Source: Egicoccus sp. AB-alg2
Lineage (GTDB): Bacteria; Actinomycetota; Nitriliruptoria; Nitriliruptorales; Nitriliruptoraceae
DNA length: 64,000 nt
Reading direction: 5' to 3'
NCBI RefSeq assembly: GCF_041821065.1
Contig: NZ_JBGUAX010000002.1
Span: 434,001 to 498,000 of the forward strand
Every line of letters begins with the position of its first letter. Position 1 is the stretch's first letter. A model generated the notes under the pieces. The model searched no databases and was not told the DNA's origin. It saw only the letters and a program-made list of their open reading frames with translations. Below, in pieces: positions 32,751-40,482 of this stretch. The translations under genes were made by a program, and so were the position numbers.

Positions 32751-32838
32751 GGCAGCGGGTCCTTCCGGCGGCGTCGGGGCGCGCACGCTACTCGCCTACG
32801 CTCCTCGCCCCACCCGTCGTCCGCCGAAGGCCCATGCC

Positions 32839-34539
32839 GTGGAGCACGCCGCCCTCTCGCCCGAGCGTCGTCACCGCGACCTCGCACGCCTGCGCGCCGA
32901 GACGTTCGACCTCGTCGTCATCGGCGGTGGGGTGACCGGCGCGGGGATCGCCCTGGACGCCGCGACGCGTGGGCTGACCGTGGCGCTCCTCGAGCAGCGC
33001 GACCTCGCCGCGGGCACGTCCAGCCGCTCCTCGAAGCTCATCCACGGCGGTCTGCGCTACCTCGAGCAGCTGAACTTCGGGCTCGTGCGGGAGGCGCTGC
33101 GCGAACGTGGCCTGCTCCTGAACGAGCTGGCACCGCACCTCGTGCGCCCGGTGTCGTTCCTCTATCCCCTGCAGCACGCGGTCTGGGAGCGCGGCTACGT
33201 GGCCGCCGGGGTCACGCTCTACGACACCCTGGGCGGGGCGCGACAGCTGCCACGCCACCAGCACCTGTCGCGCCGTGGCGCGCTGCGGCTGGCGCCGGCG
33301 CTGCGTGGCGACGCGCTCGTGGGCGCGGTGCGCTACTGGGACGCGCAGGTCGACGACGCCCGCCACACCATGGAGGTCGCGCGCACCGCCGCCGCCTACG
33401 GGGCGGCGGTGCTCACCTCGACCCGGGTCACCGGCCTGCTCCGCGAGGGCGAACGGGTCGTCGGCGTGCAGGCCCGCGACCAGGAAGGCGGCGAGGACCT
33501 GCAGGTGCGGGGCCGGCAGGTCGTCAACGCGACCGGCGTGTGGGCCGACCGGATCCAGGAGATGGCCGGCCGAGGGCGGATCCGCGTGCGCGCGTCCAAG
33601 GGGATCCACCTCGTCGTACCGAAGGACCGCATCCACGCGGACACCGGGCTGATCCTGCGCACGGAGACCAGCGTGCTGTTCGTGATCCCGTGGGGCCGGC
33701 ACTGGCTCATCGGCACCACCGACACGGAATGGGACCTCGACCTCGCCCACCCGGCCGCGTCGGCACGCGACATCCAGTATCTGCTCGACCGCGTCAACAA
33801 GGTGCTGCGCACCCCGCTGACCCACGCCGACGTGGAAGGCGTCCAGGCCGGCCTGCGTCCGCTGCTGTTCGGCGAGTCGGAGGCCACCAGCCAACTCTCG
33901 CGCGAGCACGCCGTGGCCCAGACCGTCGCGGGCCTGATCACCATCGCCGGCGGCAAGTACACGACCTACCGCGTGATGGCCAAGGACGCCGTCGACGCGG
34001 CGGCACGCAACCTGCGCCAGCGGGTGCCGCCGAGCGTCACCGACCGCACGCCGTTGCTGGGCGCGCAGGGCTGGCACGCATTGTGGAACCGGCGCCACCG
34101 GCTCGCCGACGAGGTCGGCCTGCACCCGAGTCGCATCGAGCACCTGCTGTCCCGGTACGGCGCACGCGTCGAGGAGCTGCTCGATCTGCTCGCCGACCGC
34201 CCGGAGCTCGGCGCCCGCATCGCCGGCGCCGAGGACTACCTCAAGGTCGAGGCGGTCCATGCCGCCAGCCATGAAGGTGCGCTGCACCTCGACGACCTGC
34301 TCACCCGGCGCACCCGGATCTCGATCGAGACCTTCGACCGCGGCCTGGCCGCGGCGACGGACGTCGCCCCGCTGATGGGCGAGGTACTGGGCTGGGACGA
34401 GGACGACATCGCCCGGGAGATCGAGCACTACGAGGCACGGGTGGCGGCCGAGGTGGAGTCGCAACGGATGCCGGACGACCGCACCGCCGACGCCGCCCGC
34501 ATGGGCGCCCGCGACGTTCGGGTCGGCGGCGCCGGCTGA
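32839..34539 (+). CDS. glpD: Aerobic glycerol-3-phosphate dehydrogenase GlpD
   Basis: 566 residues. FAD-binding motif DLVVIGGGVTGAGIALDAATRG (from residue 24), then EQRDLAAGTSSRSSKLIHGGLRYLE, characteristic of the family; ASKGIHLVVPKD; VLFVIPWGRHWLIGTTDT; TIAGGKYTTYRVMAKDAV; and a C-terminal helical domain starting near residue 400. It oxidises glycerol-3-phosphate to dihydroxyacetone phosphate and passes electrons to the quinone pool at the membrane. GTG start behind GAAGG. No glycerol kinase or facilitator gene is adjacent. It is convergent with the formamidase-family gene across 7 bp. Confidence 0.95.
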   Translation: MEHAALSPERRHRDLARLRAETFDLVVIGGGVTGAGIALDAATRGLTVALLEQRDLAAGTSSRSSKLIHGGLRYLEQLNFGLVREALRERGLLLNELAPHLVRPVSFLYPLQHAVWERGYVAAGVTLYDTLGGARQLPRHQHLSRRGALRLAPALRGDALVGAVRYWDAQVDDARHTMEVARTAAAYGAAVLTSTRVTGLLREGERVVGVQARDQEGGEDLQVRGRQVVNATGVWADRIQEMAGRGRIRVRASKGIHLVVPKDRIHADTGLILRTETSVLFVIPWGRHWLIGTTDTEWDLDLAHPAASARDIQYLLDRVNKVLRTPLTHADVEGVQAGLRPLLFGESEATSQLSREHAVAQTVAGLITIAGGKYTTYRVMAKDAVDAAARNLRQRVPPSVTDRTPLLGAQGWHALWNRRHRLADEVGLHPSRIEHLLSRYGARVEELLDLLADRPELGARIAGAEDYLKVEAVHAASHEGALHLDDLLTRRTRISIETFDRGLAAATDVAPLMGEVLGWDEDDIAREIEHYEARVAAEVESQRMPDDRTADAARMGARDVRVGGAG

Positions 34540-34551
34540 CCCCCGGTCAGC
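34535..34551. terminator. Short hairpin containing both convergent stop codons
   Basis: A perfect 7-bp stem with a 3-nt loop spans the 3' ends of glpD and the formamidase-family gene. The glpD TGA is in one arm and the opposite gene's stop is in the other, so a single compact element could terminate both transcripts. Confidence 0.45.
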
Positions 34552-35485
34552 TGCCGGGCCTGCCCGGTCCGCCGGCCAGGACGTCGAGGTCCAGCTCCAG
34601 GCCGACGACCCAGTTCGGCGCGTCGACCACCTCGAGGATCCGCAGGTGTGCCGCGACCGAGCACAGCGCATAGGCGTCGGCCGGGTCGAGACCGTGCTCC
34701 TCGCCCAGCCGCTCGATCATCGCCCGGGTGGCGTCGCGGGCGCCGACGTGGAGGTCGGGACCGACCCCGGTGGTCAGCAGCCGCGGGCCCGACGCCGGCG
34801 GTGCTCCGCGCGGCAGCTCCAGTTGCGGCGCGGCCGGCGCCCGGCCACGCACGACGTCGACACGGATCGAGACGGTGCCGGTCGTCTCCACCGCGGTGCC
34901 GCAGACCTCGCCGTCGCCCTGGGCGGCATGCGGGTCGCCCATCGACAGCAGCGCCTCCGGAACCTCGACGGGCAGCAGCAGGGTCGCGCCGGCGCGCACG
35001 TCGCGGCAGTCGAGGTTGCCCCCGACGTTCCGGGGCGGGATCACCGAGTGCGGCCCCGGTGCCGCCGGCGCCACGCCGACCGTGCCGAGGAAGGGCCGGG
35101 CCGCCACGCGGGCGAAGCCGCCGACCTCGACGACCCCGTCGCGCACCTCGGACACCACCACGTGCGGGTCGGGGAACTCGTCGGCGAGCAACCCGAAGCC
35201 GGGGATCAGGGTGGTCCAGCCGCGGGCGCCGACGTCCAGCGCCAGCACCTCGACGGCCAGCGCGTCACCGGGTCGGGCGCCCTCCACGGTCAGCGGACCG
35301 GTCAGCGGGTTGGCACGCCCGAGGTCCAAGGCGGCCACGTCGGCCGCCGTGGCGTCGGCGCCGAGCTGACCGTCGAAGCAGTCGGCCAGCCGCAACTCGA
35401 CGGTCTCCCCGGGTGCGATCCGGAGGCGCGGCGCGAGCGTCCGGTCCCAGCCGTGGTGACCGTCCCGGTGGTGCAGGGTGTGCAT
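34547..35485 (-). CDS. Acetamidase/formamidase-family protein, compact form
   Basis: 312 residues, the usual FmdA/AmdA length. Core motifs: NPLTGPLTVEGARPGDALAVEVL, SVIPPRNVGGNLDCRDVRAG, LLLPVEVPEALLSMGDPHAAQGDGEVCGT, and a C-terminal AMIERLGEEHGLDPADAYALCSVAAHLRILEVVDAPNWVV (given here as consecutive short pieces AMIERLGEEHGL, DPADAYALCS and LRILEVVDAPNWV). It would release ammonia from formamide, acetamide or similar. It lacks the Cys4 insertion of the paralogue at 22.8 kb. The ATG follows GGAAGG. Divergent from the SURF1 gene. Confidence 0.88.
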   Translation of the reverse strand: MHTLHHRDGHHGWDRTLAPRLRIAPGETVELRLADCFDGQLGADATAADVAALDLGRANPLTGPLTVEGARPGDALAVEVLALDVGARGWTTLIPGFGLLADEFPDPHVVVSEVRDGVVEVGGFARVAARPFLGTVGVAPAAPGPHSVIPPRNVGGNLDCRDVRAGATLLLPVEVPEALLSMGDPHAAQGDGEVCGTAVETTGTVSIRVDVVRGRAPAAPQLELPRGAPPASGPRLLTTGVGPDLHVGARDATRAMIERLGEEHGLDPADAYALCSVAAHLRILEVVDAPNWVVGLELDLDVLAGGPGRPGS

Positions 35486-35591
35486 CGTCGCGACCTTCCA
35501 TGGCGCCGGGGCGTGCTGCGCCCGCCCGCGACCGTAGGGCGCGCCGCCGCACCGTGGGTCGGGATGCCGACCGTCGGTACGCTGCCGGACG

Positions 35592-36389
35592 ATGCTCAAG
35601 GACCTGCTGCGGCCGACCGCGCTCCTCAGCCACGTGCTCGTGCTGCTCGTGGCCGTCACCTGTGTCGCGCTCGGGCAGTGGCAACTGGACCGGCTGGCGC
35701 AGGTACGTGCCAACAACGCCCTGCTCGAGGAGCGCCTGCAGGCACCGCCGGTCGAACTCGCGACGCTGGTCGACGAACGCCCCGTCGACGAGGCGGGGTT
35801 GGAGTACCGCCGGGTGACGGCCCGCGGGATCTTCCGGCCGGAGCAGGAGGTGCTGCAGCGCGGGGCCCAACACAACAACCAGCAGGGCTTCTCGGTCCTG
35901 ACCCCGCTGGAACTCGAGGGCGGTGGCGTCGTGCTCGTCCGGCGCGGCTTCGTACCGTCGGCGCTGGACACGCCACCGGTCGCCGAGGCGGCCCCGCCGT
36001 CGGGGACGGTGCAGATCGCCGGCATCCTCGAGCGGCCGGTCCCCCAGCCCGACTTCGGGCCGCAGGACCCGCCCGGGGGCGACCTCGCACGCGTGTTCCA
36101 CACGGACACGGCGCGACTCGACCGCCAGGTCGACGGTGAGCTGTACCCGATGGTGGTGCGGGTGCAGACCGACGAGGTCGTCGCCTACGACGCGTTGCCG
36201 GTCCCGCCGGAGCCGCCCGTGCTCGACGAGCGCAACCACTTCTCCTACGCGATGCAGTGGCACGCGTTCGCACTGCTCGCGGTCGTGACCTACGGCGCCT
36301 GGCTGTGGAAGCGCCGCGGCCGTGGTGACGATCCGGACGCGAGCGAGAAGTCAGCGCCACCCGCGCCCCCCGCGCGGGTGGCCGGCTGA
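35592..36389 (+). CDS. SURF1-family cytochrome oxidase biogenesis protein
   Basis: 265 residues. Two membrane helices flank an extracytoplasmic domain: VLVLLVAVTCVALGQWQLDRLAQ near the N-terminus, with the SURF1 signature GxWQLxR, and HFSYAMQWHAFALLAVVTYGAWLW near the C-terminus with the conserved NHFSYAxQWxxFA. In between are YRRVTARGIFRPEQEVL and VVLVRRGFVP. SURF1 helps assemble haem a3 in cytochrome c oxidase. No oxidase genes are adjacent. The ATG at 35592 is the only sensible start. Confidence 0.93.
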   Translation: MLKDLLRPTALLSHVLVLLVAVTCVALGQWQLDRLAQVRANNALLEERLQAPPVELATLVDERPVDEAGLEYRRVTARGIFRPEQEVLQRGAQHNNQQGFSVLTPLELEGGGVVLVRRGFVPSALDTPPVAEAAPPSGTVQIAGILERPVPQPDFGPQDPPGGDLARVFHTDTARLDRQVDGELYPMVVRVQTDEVVAYDALPVPPEPPVLDERNHFSYAMQWHAFALLAVVTYGAWLWKRRGRGDDPDASEKSAPPAPPARVAG

Positions 36390-36393
36390 CTCC

Positions 36394-36467
36394 CGCGGAC
36401 GAAAACCCGCGAGTTGTGGCCGCCCCCCGCGCGGCCACCTGCTCGCGGGACCCCTTCTTCGTCCGCG
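36394..36467 (+). terminator. Long interrupted hairpin after the SURF1 gene
   Basis: Three nested complementary segments build a 74-nt stem-loop: 36394-36403 with 36458-36467 (10 bp), 36406-36413 with 36442-36449 (8 bp) and 36416-36423 with 36431-36438 (8 bp), leaving a 7-nt apical loop. It begins 5 nt after the stop codon. Its size is greater than a simple terminator needs. Confidence 0.55.
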
Positions 36468-36575
36468 CCCCCGCGACCTTCCGGTGTTCACCGGTTGGTC
36501 GCTCCCGTGCCGAGCGCTTCGACATGGTCGCACGGCCGGGTCCGCGACGGAACCGTGCCCCTACGTGACTTGCAA

Positions 36576-36593
36576 GGTGGTGCTAGCACCACC
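36576..36593. promoter_or_regulatory. Perfect 18-bp palindrome upstream of the response-regulator gene
   Basis: GGTGGTGCTAGCACCACC is identical to its reverse complement. It lies 62 bp upstream of the TTG start of the LuxR-type regulator and is a good candidate for a dimeric regulator's binding site. No confident -35/-10 pair was found around it. Confidence 0.5.
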
Positions 36594-36654
36594 GCTGCCG
36601 GCCACGGAGACGTTGGCGGCTGCCTAGTCTCCGGGGCGCAGCAGGAGGTGGCCC

Positions 36655-37338
36655 TTGCCGTCCGGATCGGCCCGCACGACGCTCTTGATCGCCGAAGACG
36701 ACTACCTCGTGCGCGAAGGTGCCCGGTCGGTGCTCGCCGCCCATCCGCGCCTGGAGGTCCTGGGCGCGGCGGGCGACCCGCAGGGTGTCCTGGAGCTGCT
36801 CGAGCAGCACGACCCGGACGTCGTCATGCTCGACATCCGCATGCCGCCGACCTTCACGACCGAGGGCATCGAACTGGCGCACCGGATCCGCGAGATGCGC
36901 CGTGGCACCGGCATCGTCGTGCTCTCGCAGCACGCGGACCCGGAGTACGCGCTGGAGTTGCTCAAGCACGGTTCGGACGGCGTCGCCTACCTGCTGAAGG
37001 AACGGCTCGGCGACGCCGACCGCCTGGTGCAGGCCATCGAGGAGGTCCGCGCCGGCGGATCGATCCTCGACCCGCGGATCGTCGAGGGCCTGCTGGAGGC
37101 ACAGCGCCGTCGCACCGCCTCCAAGCTGGCTGGACTCACCCCGCGCGAACTCGAGGTGTTGGCGCTGATGGCGTCAGGACGGGGGAACGTCGCGATCGCG
37201 CGGGAGCTGTCGATCACCGACCGGTCGGTGGAGAAGCACACCAACTCCATCTTCCGGAAGCTCGGTCTGTCCGAGGAACTCGAGCTCAACCGGCGGGTCG
37301 CCGCCGTCCTGTTCTACCTCCAGCGCTCCCCCGACTGA
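36655..37338 (+). CDS. NarL/LuxR-family response regulator
   Basis: 227 residues. Receiver domain: TLLIAEDDYLVREGARSVL with the acidic pair, VVMLDIRMP with the phospho-acceptor Asp, IVVLSQHADPEYALELL, and AYLLKERLGD with the conserved Lys. The DNA-binding domain is GLTPRELEVLALMASGRGNVAIARELSITDRSVEKHTNSIFRKLGL (seen as GLTPRELEVLALMASGR then RSVEKHTNSIFRKLGL, about residues 160-210). TTG start at 36655, 7 nt behind AGGAGG. It is convergent with, and overlaps, the histidine kinase gene, its probable partner. Confidence 0.9.
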   Translation: MPSGSARTTLLIAEDDYLVREGARSVLAAHPRLEVLGAAGDPQGVLELLEQHDPDVVMLDIRMPPTFTTEGIELAHRIREMRRGTGIVVLSQHADPEYALELLKHGSDGVAYLLKERLGDADRLVQAIEEVRAGGSILDPRIVEGLLEAQRRRTASKLAGLTPRELEVLALMASGRGNVAIARELSITDRSVEKHTNSIFRKLGLSEELELNRRVAAVLFYLQRSPD

Positions 37339-39072
37339 GGGCTCGCCGTCGCCGCCGACGGATGGTCGCGACCTGGTCAGCGGCAGCAGGGCCGTCATCG
37401 AGGTGCCCTCGCCGGGGCGCGACAGCAACTGCAGCGATCCGCCCAGGGCATTGACCCGGTCGCGCAGGTGCACGACGCCGCCGGATCGGGTCGTGCGCTC
37501 CGGGCGGAAGCCGATGCCGTCGTCGCCCACGCTCACCCGCAGCATGTCCCCCTCGTGGCGTACGTCGACCCGGATCCGGGTCGCGTGCGCGTGCTTGAGC
37601 GCGTTGGTGACCGCCTCGGAGATGAGGAAGTAGGCGTTGGTCTCCACGTCCTCGTCGACCCGTGGCAAGGGGTCCGGCTCCAGGGTGACGCTCATCGGCG
37701 TCTCGGAGCGGCTGGCGAGGCTGTGCAGCGCGCCGCCCAGGCCGCGGTCGCGCAGGATCGACGGGAACAGCGCCTGTCCCGTCGCGCGCAACTCGTCGAG
37801 GATGCCGTCGATCGAGTCGGCGAGCCGCTCGGTCACCTCGTCGACCTTCGCGGCGTCGTCGCGCAGTTGGTGCCGGGCGGCGCCGACCTGCATCCGCAAC
37901 ACGACCAGCTGCTGCTGGATGCCGTCGTGGAGGTCCTGCGCGACCCGCTGTCGCTCGGCGTCCTGCACGCCGACGATGCGTCGTGCCGCTTCCTGCAGGG
38001 CCTCGGCCTGCTGACGGATCACCAGCAGCTGCGCACGGAGGGCCCGACGCATGCGCTCCAGGGCGCCGGCCAGCATGCCGATCTCGTCGCGGCGCTCGAC
38101 CTGGAACGAGCGCTCGAGGTCGCCCGCAGCGATGGCCGTCGCGGTGTCGGTCAGCGCCAGGATCGGGCGGGTCATCACCCGTGCCATGGCGAAGGCCAGC
38201 GCCCCACCGAGCACGATGAGCAAGGTGACCATCAGTGCGCGGGTCCGCGTCAGCCGGGCGTCCAGCGCGGCGAGCGGGTCGGCCGTCACCAGGCCGATCG
38301 CCGCCGCGTGCCCCCAGTTGCGCTCGGCCCCGATGGCGACGTAGCGCACCAGGCGACGGTCACCCACCTCCTGCGTCTGGCGTTGCAGCGTCGGATCGGC
38401 CAGCGCCGGGTCCCCGACCGCCTCGCCGTCCGACGAGGCGATGACCCGGCCGTCCACCACGATCTCCACGCGGTCGACACCGGTCTGGCGCTCGACGCTG
38501 CGCGCGTGGGCGTCGGAGAGGGCGAAGCCCACGACGACGAGCAACTGCTCGCTGACGCGGCGGACCGGGAAGGCGTACACCAGGCCCCACTCCCCGCTCT
38601 CCAGCCGGACCACCCGCTGGCCCTGGAAGGCGGAGACCGGGGCGTTCGCCAGCTGTTCGGGGTACGGCGCCGCGACCGTCGTGCGCGCAGGCAGCCGCTG
38701 GAGCAGCTCACCGGTGGACAGATCGATGACGGCGCCGAGCTCCAGGCTCGAGTCACTCGTCCCGACCGTCGACAGCAGGTCCGCGAGGCCGCGCTCGAAG
38801 GCGTCCTGATCGGGCGTGTCGCTGAGCATCTGCTGGGCGAGGGTGCTCAGCAGCAGGTTGATGCGCAGCCCGTCACGCTGGACCTCGTAGTCCAGCGCGT
38901 TGCCCTGCTCGACGGTCAGTACCCGCGCCTGCTCCTGTACCGCCTCGCGGGTCAGGCGGGTCTCCAGTACCAGCGTGACACCGCTGGCGAGAACCAGGAC
39001 GGCCAGGAAGGCCGCCAGGATCTTCGGCAGCAGGGATGCCTCGCGATCGAGTGCCGCCCGCAGGAAGCTCAT
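37174..39072 (-). CDS. Membrane histidine kinase, NarL-type (HisKA_3), overlapping the response-regulator gene
   Basis: 632 residues. N-terminal helix PKILAAFLAVLVLASGVTLVL, a large extracytoplasmic dCache-like sensor (about residues 35-275), a second helix LMVTLLIVLGGALAFAMA, a HAMP domain (MTRPILALTDTATAIAAGDLE), then the dimerisation box AERQRVAQDLHDGIQQQLVVL with the phospho-His, and an ATPase domain (ISEAVTNALKHAHATRI, VGDDGIGF, GGVVHLRDRVNALGG, GEGTSMTALLPL). The stop codon lies 165 nt inside the convergent response regulator, so the last 55 residues are antisense to its helix-turn-helix. It follows a solute-binding lipoprotein gene by 13 bp. Confidence 0.85.
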   Translation of the reverse strand: MSFLRAALDREASLLPKILAAFLAVLVLASGVTLVLETRLTREAVQEQARVLTVEQGNALDYEVQRDGLRINLLLSTLAQQMLSDTPDQDAFERGLADLLSTVGTSDSSLELGAVIDLSTGELLQRLPARTTVAAPYPEQLANAPVSAFQGQRVVRLESGEWGLVYAFPVRRVSEQLLVVVGFALSDAHARSVERQTGVDRVEIVVDGRVIASSDGEAVGDPALADPTLQRQTQEVGDRRLVRYVAIGAERNWGHAAAIGLVTADPLAALDARLTRTRALMVTLLIVLGGALAFAMARVMTRPILALTDTATAIAAGDLERSFQVERRDEIGMLAGALERMRRALRAQLLVIRQQAEALQEAARRIVGVQDAERQRVAQDLHDGIQQQLVVLRMQVGAARHQLRDDAAKVDEVTERLADSIDGILDELRATGQALFPSILRDRGLGGALHSLASRSETPMSVTLEPDPLPRVDEDVETNAYFLISEAVTNALKHAHATRIRVDVRHEGDMLRVSVGDDGIGFRPERTTRSGGVVHLRDRVNALGGSLQLLSRPGEGTSMTALLPLTRSRPSVGGDGEPSVGGALEVEQDGGDPPVELEFLGQTELPEDGVGVLLHRPVGDRQLPRDRDVPPS

Positions 39073-39085
39073 GGCGCCGCCCGCA

Positions 39086-40360
39086 TCACGCGCCCGTGTC
39101 CGAGGCCAGCCATGCCTCGGCGAACTCCTGCAGGTCGGCCATCGACTCGACCGCGGGCCGGTGGCCGGACAGGATGTCGTTGAGCGCCTCGGAGAAGGCC
39201 TGCGCCACGTCCGGATAGGCGATCAACGGCATCACGCGGGCGTTGGGCAGCTGCTGCACGAAGGTGCTGAGCAGCGGGTCCTCCGTGAACAGCGGCGCGT
39301 CGAAGACCCGGATGCGGGCCGGCAGGCGGCCCTCCTCCTCGGCCAGGCGCAGGGCCACGTCGTCGTCGATCAGTCGCAGCGCGAGCTCGAAGGCCAACTC
39401 GGGCTGCTCGGCGCCGGTCGGCACGAACAGGCTGGAACCGCCGAGGACGGTCACCGGCTCGTCCGGGTCCGCCTGCGGCAGCGGCAGCACCCCGACGCGC
39501 AGGTCGCGGTCGGCGCTGCGGGCCACGATGTTGAGGTCCCAGGAGCCGGTGGCGTGGGTCGCCACCTGGCCGGACGCGAACGCCTGCACCGTGTCCGCAG
39601 CCAGGTCCGCGCCGTAGGGGCCGGGCGCGAGATCGGTCCGGATGAGGTCGACCAGGAACTCCAGCGCGGCGACGGTCCGCGGATGGTCGAAGGTGAACGT
39701 CGGCTCGCCGGTCGCCTGGTCGATGCGCAGCAGCTCGCCGCCGAAGGCACGGATCCAGCCGTAGGCCTGCCAGCTGCTCGTCGAGATCGGCAGCATCCAC
39801 TGGGCGCCGCCTCCGGCCACCACCTTCTCGGCCGCCGCGTGGAAGCCCTCCATGGTCCGCAGCTCGCCGGGGCTCGCGACCCCGGCCTCCTCGAGTGCGT
39901 TCAGGTCGGTGAGGAGCACCAGGGCGTTCGTGTCGAGCGGGACACCGTAGGGCTCGCCCAGCCAGGTGACGTCCTCCACGGCACCGGGAAGGAACTCGTC
40001 GGCGCGCAACCCGGCGTCCCGCCACTGCGCACCGAGCGGCTCGGCGAGGTCCGCGGCGGCCGCGGCGAAGGCGTGCCAGTGGGCGAGGTCGTAGGGCTGT
40101 TCGAGGTCCTGTGCGGCGGACACCAGGTCGGGGATCTGCGAGAACGGCACGGCCTGGACCTGGACCTGGACCTGCTCGTGGTCGCGTTCGAAGGCGTCGA
40201 GGACGTCACGCACCGCCGGCGCACTGGCCCAGTCGTCGGCCATGATGACGCGCAGGAGCGTCGGTTCGGCCGGGACGGCCGACGCCGTGCACCCAGCCGC
40301 GAGCACGGCGAACAGCGCAAGGGTCGGTACCGCGCGCACCTGCCACCGTCCTCCGCCCAC
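39086..40360 (-). CDS. Family-1 extracellular solute-binding lipoprotein, probable sensor partner of the kinase
   Basis: 424 residues. Signal peptide with lipobox VLAAGC, then a sugar-type binding domain: TLLRVIMADDWASAPAVRDVL, PYDLAHWHAFAAAAADLA, YGVPLDTNALVLLTDLNAL, GSWDLNIVA, VLGGSSLFVPTG, LPNARVMPLIAYPDVAQAFSEALN. No permease or ATPase gene is near; the next gene, 13 bp downstream, is the histidine kinase. It may present a ligand to the kinase sensor domain. GTG 40360 is used as start; GTG 40339, behind GGAGG and giving a more typical signal peptide, may be the true start. Confidence 0.85.
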   Translation of the reverse strand: MGGGRWQVRAVPTLALFAVLAAGCTASAVPAEPTLLRVIMADDWASAPAVRDVLDAFERDHEQVQVQVQAVPFSQIPDLVSAAQDLEQPYDLAHWHAFAAAAADLAEPLGAQWRDAGLRADEFLPGAVEDVTWLGEPYGVPLDTNALVLLTDLNALEEAGVASPGELRTMEGFHAAAEKVVAGGGAQWMLPISTSSWQAYGWIRAFGGELLRIDQATGEPTFTFDHPRTVAALEFLVDLIRTDLAPGPYGADLAADTVQAFASGQVATHATGSWDLNIVARSADRDLRVGVLPLPQADPDEPVTVLGGSSLFVPTGAEQPELAFELALRLIDDDVALRLAEEEGRLPARIRVFDAPLFTEDPLLSTFVQQLPNARVMPLIAYPDVAQAFSEALNDILSGHRPAVESMADLQEFAEAWLASDTGA

Positions 40361-40482
40361 GGGACCTCAGCGTTGCACAGCCATCGGCCGAACGTCCACC
40401 AACCCAAGGCACCGCGCCGCGTGGGCGACGATCTCCCTCACCTGGTGCGCAGGTGCCCGGCGACGCACGGTAGCGTGCCGGC

